Shown here: positions 1-5,366 of the stretch, in pieces
How the letters are laid out: each line of letters starts with the position of its first letter
How positions within the stretch are numbered: the stretch's first letter is position 1
Assembly (NCBI GenBank): GCA_944391895.1
Contig: CALXVF010000045.1
Coordinates: 1 to 8,863 of the forward strand
Length of the DNA stretch: 8,863 nucleotides
Direction: 5' to 3'
Source of the DNA: an uncultured Clostridia bacterium
GTDB taxonomy: Bacteria > Bacillota > Clostridia > TANB77 > CAG-508
The notes under the pieces: generated by a model
Databases searched by the model: none
The model's input: the letters and a program-made list of their open reading frames with translations, nothing else
Told to the model about the DNA's origin: nothing
Position numbers and translations under genes: made by a program

Positions 1-1195
1 AGTAAATGCTTACATTTGAAGCAAATCCTGTAGCTCCTATTCCAAATAATCCTAGTATTTGGCTTAAAATAGTATTCATGTCTGTGCCACTAAATATTAC
101 GAAGCTAATTGCTACAATTACTAAAACAAGCATGTGTCTAATAAATCCAGGTATTTTTTCTATTACATTTTTGAAAATAGTTTTTTCTAAAATTAGTAAT
201 ACTCCAAATAGCAATCCCCATATTACAAAGTTCCATGCTGCTCCATGCCATAACCCTGTAAGTGTCCACACTATTAATATATTTCGAATCCATTTTATTT
301 TAGATACCCTATTTCCTCCTAAAGTTATATATACATAGTCTCTAAAAAATGTGCTTAAACTTATATGCCATCTTCTCCAGAAATCTGTTATGCTTTTCGC
401 AATATATGGATAATTAAAGTTTTCTAAGAACTCAAACCCTAGCATTTTTCCTAATCCAATTGCCATATCTGAATATCCAGAGAAGTCAAAGTAAATTTGA
501 AGCATATTACTTATTGCATATAACCAATAGAAAATGACTGTTCCATCTCCATATTCATTAAATACATTAACTAGTTCTCCCATTACATTAGCTATTAGTA
601 CCTTTTTTGCCATACCTATTACAAATCTTCTTACTCCATGTGCAAACTTTTCAAAGGTATATTCTCTATTTTCTAATTGCTCTTCTACTGTTGTATATCT
701 TACTATTGGCCCAGCAATTAACTGTGGGAATAATGAAATATATGTTGCTAGTTTTACAAAGCTTTTTTGAACTTTTGCTTCTCCTCTATATACATCAACC
801 AAGTAACTAATCATTTGGAATGTATAGAAAGATATTCCTATTGGTAATATTATTCCAAATATATCTATTTTTTTATTCAGCCACAAATTTATATTTTCTA
901 TTAAAAAATCAAAATATTTGAAATAAAATAATACTGCTATACTAATAGCTATTCCGCTAATTAGTGGAACTTTTTTATACTTTGTACTTTTAAATTTATC
1001 TATGAGTATTCCATGAACATACATTGAAATTATAGATAAAACCATAATCCATCCATATTTTGGTTCTCCGAAGAAATAGAAAAATAATGATGAAATTAGT
1101 AGTACTAAGTTTCTAAATTTTTTTGGTGATATATAATAAATTATTAGTACAATTGGCAAAAAATAAAATAAAAAAGTTATGCTTGAAAATACCAT
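1..1195 (-). CDS. MBOAT family O-acyltransferase (AlgI-like), C-terminus beyond window
   Basis: Polytopic membrane acyltransferase of the AlgI/DltB-like MBOAT group, which moves acyl (usually acetyl) groups across the membrane onto cell-surface polymers. I translated 398 codons from ATG at 1195 without a stop; family members run to about 470 residues, so roughly the last 70 are off the left edge. The start is set by AGGAGG four bases upstream and by the typical opening MVFSSITFLFYFLP. Family signatures are PIGISFYTFQ (about residues 118-127), FPQLIAGPIVRY (156-167), QIYFDFSGYSDMAIG (233-247), DFWRRWHISL (271-280, His277) and TGLWHGAAWNF (313-323, His317, the position of the invariant MBOAT histidine). 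Many hydrophobic segments lie between. Only 20 bases separate the start from the palindromic element 1216-1379. The acceptor polymer cannot be told from this sequence. Confidence 0.93.
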   Translation of the reverse strand, partial: MVFSSITFLFYFLPIVLIIYYISPKKFRNLVLLISSLFFYFFGEPKYGWIMVLSIISMYVHGILIDKFKSTKYKKVPLISGIAISIAVLFYFKYFDFLIENINLWLNKKIDIFGIILPIGISFYTFQMISYLVDVYRGEAKVQKSFVKLATYISLFPQLIAGPIVRYTTVEEQLENREYTFEKFAHGVRRFVIGMAKKVLIANVMGELVNVFNEYGDGTVIFYWLYAISNMLQIYFDFSGYSDMAIGLGKMLGFEFLENFNYPYIAKSITDFWRRWHISLSTFFRDYVYITLGGNRVSKIKWIRNILIVWTLTGLWHGAAWNFVIWGLLFGVLLILEKTIFKNVIEKIPGFIRHMLVLVIVAISFVIFSGTDMNTILSQILGLFGIGATGFASNVSIY

Positions 1196-1215
1196 GTTTC
1201 CTCCTATTAGTGATA

Positions 1216-1379
1216 AAAAGCTCGAATATGAATAAATGTTTTTTATTTATCTAATTGAATATTTAAGATTTTGCAGTACTGCGCAGTTTGGAGAAGCTTG
1301 GCTTCGACAGCAAAGGACAAAAAATCTTTAAATATTCAATTGTAAATAACTAAAGTGTATTATTCATATTCGAGCTTTT
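1216..1379. repeat. Nested palindromic element, family A copy 1 (E1)
   Basis: The outer arms 1216-1235 and 1360-1379 are a perfect 20-bp inverted repeat (AAAAGCTCGAATATGAATAA and its complement). Inside, after unpaired linkers of 17-18 bases, 1253-1272 pairs with 1321-1341 with one extra base on the right. The apical core 1273-1320 begins GCAGTACTGCGCAG, carries a GAAGC-TTG-GCTTC hairpin (1293-1305) and ends GACAGCAAAGGACAA. Core, inner arms and a TAACTAA motif at 1347-1353 recur in the element at 4445-4621; the outer arms do not. It fills the gap between the DUF4358 gene and the MBOAT gene. Read on the minus strand the distal arm is followed by TTTTTAT, so a terminator-like role is possible. 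No protein is encoded. Whether it acts as RNA, folded single-stranded DNA or a small mobile repeat is unknown. Confidence 0.85.
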
Positions 1380-1396
1380 AATTTTAATATATTTTT

Positions 1397-1942
1397 CTAG
1401 AATCCATTTCTCTCATATTCATTTCCCACAGAACCAGCTAATTCTTTGAATTTGTCATAGACTGTTTTTGCCCAATCTTCACTAGCCATAACTAGCATTG
1501 CTACATCTCCACTACTTGTAGAGTATACTTTTTCTGCTGATACGCAAATCCATTTATTTGGATTAACAGATTCATTCATCTTAGCTGCTATTTCATCTGC
1601 TTTAGTAGCGTTTTCACATTTTACTAAGATTAAAGAAAAAGCTTGAGAACTAATCATTGGTTCTGAAACTACAATATCTTGAATTCCTTCTGTGCTATCT
1701 AACCCAGTATATGTTTTCACTAAATCTATATTTGAAAGTTCTAATTTGACTGTATTTAATGATGATGGTATAGTTTCTTCTAGACCACTATAAATTTGGT
1801 CTACTAGATTTCCCATATCCTCTGCAGATGTTATATTTAAGTTGTTTTCTACTGGCTTTTTATTTACGAATAATACAATTCCTGCGATAATTGCTATAAT
1901 AATTATTACTGCTATTACTATAAATAATGTTTTCTTTTTCAT
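1397..1942 (-). CDS. DUF4358 domain-containing membrane-anchored protein
   Basis: 181-residue protein with a short basic start (MKKK), one hydrophobic segment at about residues 6-26 and then an extracytoplasmic domain, so probably a single-pass anchor or uncleaved signal. The domain resembles DUF4358, a family of unknown function common in Clostridia; the most typical piece is NPNKWICVSAEKV followed by SGDVAMLVMA in the C-terminal third. The start at 1942 has AGGAG six bases upstream. Such genes are often found next to AlgI-like MBOAT and SGNH/DHHW-type acyltransferase genes, and here an MBOAT gene follows after the palindromic element, which supports a shared role in modifying an envelope polymer. 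That role is inferred from neighbourhood, not from catalytic residues. Confidence 0.8.
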   Translation of the reverse strand: MKKKTLFIVIAVIIIIAIIAGIVLFVNKKPVENNLNITSAEDMGNLVDQIYSGLEETIPSSLNTVKLELSNIDLVKTYTGLDSTEGIQDIVVSEPMISSQAFSLILVKCENATKADEIAAKMNESVNPNKWICVSAEKVYSTSSGDVAMLVMASEDWAKTVYDKFKELAGSVGNEYERNGF

Positions 1943-2027
1943 ATTAATCTCCTTCCATTTTTCATATATTGTTATAAAAGCTCTACTTTTTTGATTATTT
2001 TTATTCTAAAAAAGTTTAAAGTTTTTC

Positions 2028-2056
2028 ATTATAAAAATGTCAGAATAATCTGACAC
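2028..2056 (-). promoter_or_regulatory. Possible weak promoter for the DUF4358 gene
   Basis: A perfect TATAAT lies at 2033-2028 on the minus strand, about 85 bases upstream of the DUF4358 start. The hexamer 17 bases further upstream is GTGTCA, a poor -35, and it sits inside the terminator hairpin of the previous gene. The TATAAT is built partly from that terminator's T-run, so it may be coincidental. Confidence 0.25.
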
Positions 2057-2060
2057 TTTT
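2033..2060 (-). terminator. Rho-independent terminator after desulfoferrodoxin
   Basis: On the minus strand TGTCAGA, a TTAT loop and TCTGACA form a perfect 7-bp stem (2055-2049 with 2044-2038), followed directly by TTTTTAT. It begins eight bases past the desulfoferrodoxin stop codon and separates the redox operon from the DUF4358 gene. Confidence 0.85.
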
Positions 2061-2063
2061 ATT

Positions 2064-2444
2064 TTACTCAACTTCTTTTGACCAAAGTTCATGTTTATTG
2101 CAATATGCATATAAAACTGCTCCCGGTTCATAGTGGAATTCTGTTTCTGCAACATCTCCCGGTTTGAAATATTTTGTGCATTCTTTATTATCTGTTACCA
2201 TGCTAATCCATTCTATATAATGTTCTTCTTCCATAACATGATTTACTTTTACTTTAATTTTACAGTTTTCAACTGTATATTCAGGTACATGTTTTTCTAT
2301 TGCTGCATCAACTGAATTAGGTTTTATTTCTGACATTTGCTCTCCACAGCATCTAATTCCACAATCATCACTTGTACAATCTTTAAAAACTTTTACCAAT
2401 GCACCGCAACTTTTACACTTTTTTAATATTAATTTTCTAGCCAT
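2064..2444 (-). CDS. dfx: Desulfoferrodoxin (2Fe-superoxide reductase)
   Basis: 126-residue cytoplasmic superoxide reductase that reduces superoxide to hydrogen peroxide without releasing O2, normally fed by rubredoxin. The N-terminal desulforedoxin-like domain has C10-x2-C13 and the adjacent pair C32-C33 for the Fe(Cys)4 centre. The catalytic centre II ligands are visible as H52, H69, H75, C115 and H118, and E50-K51 just before H52 match the Glu-Lys pair known near the active site. Extra cysteines occur at 23, 28, 61 and 89, and the loop between the two cysteine pairs of centre I is a few residues longer than in the Desulfovibrio proteins as I remember them. The start ATG at 2444 lies one base after the rubredoxin stop, with GGAGG inside the end of that gene, so the two are co-transcribed and probably translationally coupled. 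Confidence 0.96.
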   Translation of the reverse strand: MARKLILKKCKSCGALVKVFKDCTSDDCGIRCCGEQMSEIKPNSVDAAIEKHVPEYTVENCKIKVKVNHVMEEEHYIEWISMVTDNKECTKYFKPGDVAETEFHYEPGAVLYAYCNKHELWSKEVE

Positions 2445-2445
2445 A

Positions 2446-2586
2446 TTATTCCTCCACTTTTCTAAACATGTCTTTTCCTACTCCACAAAGAGGGCAAGTC
2501 CAATCTGCTGGTAAGTCTTCAAATTTTACTCCTTCTTTTTCTTCATCATAAATATAACCACAAGCTATACATTCATATTTTGCCAT
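2446..2586 (-). CDS. Rubredoxin, short form (46 aa)
   Basis: Small one-iron electron carrier, likely the donor to the desulfoferrodoxin encoded next and perhaps to the flavodiiron protein upstream. The translation begins MAKYECIACGYIYDEE and contains KFEDLPADWTCPLCGVGKD, the classic rubredoxin signature. Iron ligands are C6, C9, C31 and C34. At 46 residues it lacks roughly eight residues of the loop between the Tyr-Asp strand and KFEDLP that ordinary rubredoxins of 52-54 residues have; short natural rubredoxins of this kind are known. The start is fixed by AAGGAGG upstream of ATG at 2586. The stop (2448-2446) is one base from the desulfoferrodoxin start. It has its own promoter at 2617-2645. 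Confidence 0.95.
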   Translation of the reverse strand: MAKYECIACGYIYDEEKEGVKFEDLPADWTCPLCGVGKDMFRKVEE

Positions 2587-2616
2587 ATTTTTTACCTCCT
2601 TATAATTTATATTTGC

Positions 2617-2645
2617 ATTTTATCATTTATATTCTTGTTTGTAAA
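2617..2645 (-). promoter_or_regulatory. Sigma-A type promoter for rubredoxin-desulfoferrodoxin
   Basis: On the minus strand TTTACA (2645-2640), exactly 17 bases, then TAAAAT (2622-2617). It lies wholly in the 65-base gap between the fprA stop and the rubredoxin start and would give a leader of about 25 bases containing AAGGAGG. No terminator precedes it, so read-through from the upstream operon is also likely. No clear operator such as a PerR box is seen. Confidence 0.65.
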
Positions 2646-2651
2646 TAGTTA

Positions 2652-3815
2652 TTATAACTGTAAGCTTTTTTCTAATTCTTCTAATTTTTTGTTTGATTCT
2701 TCATTTAATTTAGTTTTTATAGTAACTACTGGCTCTATTATTTCAATATCTTTCATTTGAGAAAGTATATTTTTTATACAATTAGCTGCATTTGGAGCCC
2801 ATGAACCATTTTCTATAATTCCTACTTTTCTACTCTGATAATTCTTTTCTTTTAGTAAATTTAAGAAAGAATTTATTGCCGGGAATATACTCATATTATA
2901 TGTTGAACATGCTACAACCATTTTTGAGAATTTAAATGCCTCAGGAAGTGCATCTGGAACTGGAGTTCTCGCAATATCTATTAATTTTACTATTTGTCCA
3001 TCTTCTATCAAATCTCTCTCTAATTTTTTTGCCGCTTCTAATGTGTTTCCATGTAATGAACCACATACAATTACAGTTCCTTCTTGCTCATATTCATATT
3101 TGCTCCAGGTATCATATAATCCTATATAATATCCTAAGTTCTCTTTTAATATTGGTCCATGCAAAGGACAAATTGTCTTTATATCTAAATTTGATGCTTT
3201 TTTTAATACATTTTGTACTTGAAGTCCGTATTTTCCAACAATATTAAGAAAATATCTTCTTGATTCATCTATCCAGTCTTCCTCTGTATCTAGTGTTCCA
3301 AATTTTCCAAATGCATCTGCAGAAAATAATATTTTTTCTGTAACATCATATGTCATCATTACTTCTGGCCAGTGTACCATTGGAGTCATTATAAATTGTA
3401 AATTGTGTTTTCCTGTATTTATTATGTCTCCTTCTTTTACTACTACTTTTTTGTCATCAAATTTTTCATTTATAAATTGTGGTAACATTGAAAATACTTT
3501 TTCGTTTGCAATGATTTTCATTTCTGGATATTTTCTTAATACATCTTCTATACTACCTGAATGGTCTGGTTCTAAATGTGATATTACTAAATAGTCTGGA
3601 TTTCTTCCATTTAAAGTTTTCTCTAAATTCTCAAGCCATTCTTTTGTTTTTCTTTTGTCTACAGTATCCATTATTACTATTTTTTCATCATCAATTAGAT
3701 ATGAATTATATGATATACCATTTTTTAATATATATTGATTTTCAAACAAATCCATTTCTTTGTCATCTACACCTACATATTTTATGGTATCTGTTACATT
3801 AAATAACTTATTCAT
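2652..3815 (-). CDS. fprA: Flavodiiron protein (A-type, FprA), O2/NO reductase
   Basis: 387-residue cytoplasmic enzyme that reduces O2 to water and/or NO to N2O at a non-haem diiron site, with electrons passed through FMN, typically from rubredoxin. The N-terminal metallo-beta-lactamase-like domain (about 1-245) holds the expected ligands: H80-L-E82-P-D84-H85, H148, D167 and H219. The C-terminal flavodoxin domain starts near residue 247, with the FMN phosphate loop around GSLHGNT (252-258) and STYN (304-307). The length is normal for a two-domain A-type protein and no rubredoxin or flavin reductase domain is fused; the free-standing rubredoxin gene follows. The start at 3815 overlaps the last eight bases of the FTR-like gene and is preceded by a purine-rich GGAAGAAAAGG, so it is in one operon with it. 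Confidence 0.95.
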   Translation of the reverse strand: MNKLFNVTDTIKYVGVDDKEMDLFENQYILKNGISYNSYLIDDEKIVIMDTVDKRKTKEWLENLEKTLNGRNPDYLVISHLEPDHSGSIEDVLRKYPEMKIIANEKVFSMLPQFINEKFDDKKVVVKEGDIINTGKHNLQFIMTPMVHWPEVMMTYDVTEKILFSADAFGKFGTLDTEEDWIDESRRYFLNIVGKYGLQVQNVLKKASNLDIKTICPLHGPILKENLGYYIGLYDTWSKYEYEQEGTVIVCGSLHGNTLEAAKKLERDLIEDGQIVKLIDIARTPVPDALPEAFKFSKMVVACSTYNMSIFPAINSFLNLLKEKNYQSRKVGIIENGSWAPNAANCIKNILSQMKDIEIIEPVVTIKTKLNEESNKKLEELEKSLQL

Positions 3816-4014
3816 CCTTTTCTTCCTTTCCTTCTTCTTGTCTTAGTACAAATAAATTACATTTGCATACTTGCTTTTCTACAAATTCATCACAAGGGCA
3901 AAGCGTTGTATCGTCCACATTTAGTCTACAAGGACAATGCCCATCTTTTCTATATATTCCTTCTAATATCTTACTTACATATTCTTTATCTGGATTTAAC
4001 ATATATCCTTTCAT
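3808..4014 (-). CDS. FTR catalytic subunit-like iron-sulfur protein (short form)
   Basis: 68-residue protein resembling the catalytic beta subunit of ferredoxin:thioredoxin reductase, which uses a [4Fe-4S] cluster beside a disulfide to pass single ferredoxin electrons to thioredoxin. The six hallmark cysteines are present as C27-P-C29, C39-P-C41 and C50-K-C52. By analogy C27, C39, C41 and C50 would hold the cluster and C29-C52 form the redox disulfide. It differs from plant and cyanobacterial enzymes: nine rather than 16 residues separate the first two CPC motifs, and the third motif is CKC, not CHC. The N-terminus is also shorter and the tail (EEGKEEKDE) is charged. The start at 4014 has AAGGAG six bases upstream. 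The gene follows thioredoxin by ten bases and overlaps fprA. Function is inferred from the cysteine pattern and the thioredoxin neighbour. Confidence 0.82.
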   Translation of the reverse strand: MKGYMLNPDKEYVSKILEGIYRKDGHCPCRLNVDDTTLCPCDEFVEKQVCKCNLFVLRQEEGKEEKDE

Positions 4015-4024
4015 ATTCTGCTCC

Positions 4025-4339
4025 TTATAAATATCTCTTTAATTCTTCTTCTAATTCTTCTTTTGGATAATATCCTCCAAGTCTATCTATTGCTGTTCCA
4101 TTTTTGAATATAATCATTGTTGGAACTGCTTCTATATCATATTCCATTGCTAATTCTTGTGCTTTATCTACATCTATTTCAATTATGTCAAAATCGTCTC
4201 TTTCTTTTGCTATTTCTTCTAATACTGGCATTAGCATTTGACATGGACCACACCATGTTGCAAAAAAGTCAACTACTACTGTTTTAGAGTTTTTTAATAC
4301 CTCTTTTTCAAATTCTTCTTTTTCTATTTTCTTTATCAT
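4025..4339 (-). CDS. trxA: Thioredoxin
   Basis: 104-residue cytoplasmic protein-disulfide reductase with the active site DFFATWCGPCQM and the cis-proline loop VPTMIIFKNG, ending at a normal thioredoxin length. I choose ATG at 4339 (MIKKIEKEEF) rather than an in-frame codon five residues further upstream, because AGGAGG lies six bases before it. It is the first gene of an operon with the FTR-like protein and the flavodiiron protein, behind the promoter at 4393-4421. The neighbour suggests it may be reduced by ferredoxin through the FTR-like subunit instead of, or as well as, an NADPH thioredoxin reductase; none is encoded in this window. Confidence 0.95.
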   Translation of the reverse strand: MIKKIEKEEFEKEVLKNSKTVVVDFFATWCGPCQMLMPVLEEIAKERDDFDIIEIDVDKAQELAMEYDIEAVPTMIIFKNGTAIDRLGGYYPKEELEEELKRYL

Positions 4340-4392
4340 AGTTTTCCTCCTCAAATCTATTATTATTGCTTTATTTTTTCCCTTTCGGCCAC

Positions 4393-4421
4393 ATTATATA
4401 CTATGCTATTACTTTTTTCAA
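4393..4421 (-). promoter_or_regulatory. Sigma-A type promoter for the trx-FTR-fprA operon
   Basis: On the minus strand TTGAAA (4421-4416), exactly 17 bases, then a perfect TATAAT (4398-4393). The expected start is near 4386, giving a leader of about 47 bases that includes a small GGCCGAAAGG motif and ends in AGGAGG. It lies just downstream of the palindromic element 4445-4621, so this operon does not depend on read-through from sleB. Confidence 0.8.
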
Positions 4422-4444
4422 TAGTTTTATATCGTAATAAAAGC

Positions 4445-4621
4445 AACTATGCTTAAATGGCTACAATTAAATAATTGTCAAAAAAATTGTATATTAAAGA
4501 TTTTGCAGTTCCGCGTAGCTTGAAGGGACTTTAGTCCCGACAACAAAGAACAAAAAATCTTATAATATACAATTTCCTTTAACTAATATTAGATGTGAAT
4601 TGTAGCCATTTAAGCATAGTT
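4445..4621. repeat. Nested palindromic element, family A copy 2 (E2)
   Basis: The outer arms 4445-4468 and 4598-4621 are a perfect 24-bp inverted repeat unrelated in sequence to the outer arms of the element at 1216-1379. Unpaired linkers of 15 and 22 bases follow, then inner arms 4484-4504 with 4554-4575, again with one extra base on the right arm. The core 4505-4553 opens GCAGTTCCGCGTAG, has a GGGAC-TTTA-GTCCC hairpin (4525-4538) and ends GACAACAAAGAACAA. TAACTAA occurs at 4580-4586, five bases past the shared AATT, as in copy 1. The right outer arm includes the last two bases of the sleB stop codon. Read on the minus strand the distal arm runs into TTGCTTTTATT, so it may also end sleB transcripts. 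The element has the same orientation relative to the genes as copy 1. Confidence 0.85.
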
Positions 4622-5312
4622 ATTTACAAAATCTATGTTTTCCAATAGTTACTGTCATTGGTCTTGACCATATCCATTTGTTTGTAGCTGTTGCTGGATT
4701 AAAATAATAAATTGCCCCGTACGTTGGGTCCCATCCATTTAATGCATCTTGCGCTGCTTTTTTTGCTGTTTCATTAGGTGTCAAGTTAATTTGTCCATCA
4801 GAAACACAATCAAAAGCTCCAGATTGATATACTACACCAGAAATTGTATTAGGAAATGAACTATGTTTTACTCTATTTAATACAACTGCAGCTACTGCAA
4901 CTTGTCCTGTGTAGCTTTCTCCTCTTGCCTCTCCATATACCACTCTACTCAGTAGATTTAGATTACTCGAACTTACATTACTACTTGAACTTGATGAAGA
5001 ACTACTGCTTGAAGAATTAAATATTCCCATTGCTTCTAGTGTTTGTTTTCCTGCAATTCCATCTACTTTTAATTTATTTTTTTGTTGAAATTTTTTTACA
5101 GCAGCTAAAGTAGCGCTTCCATATATTCCATCAACATTTCCTGAATAATATCCCCATCTTTTTAGTTTTGTTTGTATTTGCCTTACTTCTTCTCCTCTTG
5201 AGCCATATTTAGATAAAGCCTGAACTTCTGCACTTCTAACAACAATATTATAACTTACAAAAAGCATAACAGCTAAAATTAATAAAATACCAATTTTTCT
5301 TTTACTTTTCAT
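4620..5312 (-). CDS. sleB: Spore cortex-lytic enzyme SleB-like cell wall hydrolase
   Basis: 230-residue exported peptidoglycan hydrolase of the kind that degrades spore cortex during germination as a lytic transglycosylase. Order of parts: N-terminal signal or anchor (basic MKSKRK, hydrophobic about 7-24), a PG_binding_1 domain at about 34-98 (YGSRGEEVRQIQTKL, then VDGIYGSATLAAVKKFQ), a linker with 12 consecutive serines (100-111), then a SleB/hydrolase_2 domain from about 118 to the end (RVVYGEARGES, GQVAVAAVVLNRV, YYFNP). E128 in YGEARGE is the likely catalytic acid. I start at ATG 5312, since GTGAGG lies six bases before it; an in-frame GTG four codons upstream would lack a site. It sits directly behind the fhs terminator, and the stop codon touches the palindromic element. 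CwlJ-like hydrolases share the domain, but the PG-binding repeat favours SleB. Confidence 0.88.
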   Translation of the reverse strand: MKSKRKIGILLILAVMLFVSYNIVVRSAEVQALSKYGSRGEEVRQIQTKLKRWGYYSGNVDGIYGSATLAAVKKFQQKNKLKVDGIAGKQTLEAMGIFNSSSSSSSSSSSSNVSSSNLNLLSRVVYGEARGESYTGQVAVAAVVLNRVKHSSFPNTISGVVYQSGAFDCVSDGQINLTPNETAKKAAQDALNGWDPTYGAIYYFNPATATNKWIWSRPMTVTIGKHRFCK

Positions 5313-5356
5313 AAAAAACCTCACTTGGCATTATTTTTACCAAAAGAGGTTTTTTT
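5313..5356 (-). terminator. Terminator of fhs, overlapping the sleB ribosome binding site
   Basis: On the minus strand AAAAAACCTC (arm 5356-5346) pairs with GAGGTTTTTT (5322-5313), continued above a two-base mismatch by TTGG (5343-5340) with CCAA (5328-5325). The T-run makes it a fair intrinsic terminator for fhs, starting about ten bases past its stop. The distal arm contains GTGAGG, the likely Shine-Dalgarno of sleB, so any read-through transcript would have that site paired. Confidence 0.75.
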
Positions 5357-5366
5357 ATACATTTTT

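Noticed and set aside
6..810. Plus-strand open frames of 67-110 codons in 6-810
   Set aside because: They lie antisense to the continuous MBOAT reading frame, have no ribosome binding sites or recognisable domains, and reflect AT-rich shadow coding.
1216..1379. Retron msr-msd, integron attC site or CRISPR-like unit
   Set aside because: There is no reverse transcriptase, integrase or cas gene in the window, no repeat-spacer periodicity, and the attC core-site motifs are not placed at the ends of the structure.
1985..2015. 8-bp inverted repeat ACTTTTTT/AAAAAAGT in the DUF4358 leader
   Set aside because: Built almost entirely of A and T runs with a 15-base loop; expected by chance in this composition.
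4445..4621. Plain long rho-independent terminator of sleB
   Set aside because: The outer arms could terminate, but the 129-base interior with a second stem, a conserved core and a family member elsewhere is not explained by a terminator alone.
5000..5035. Serine tract of sleB as a slippage-prone microsatellite
   Set aside because: The serines are encoded by mixed codons, so it is a low-complexity linker rather than a simple nucleotide repeat.
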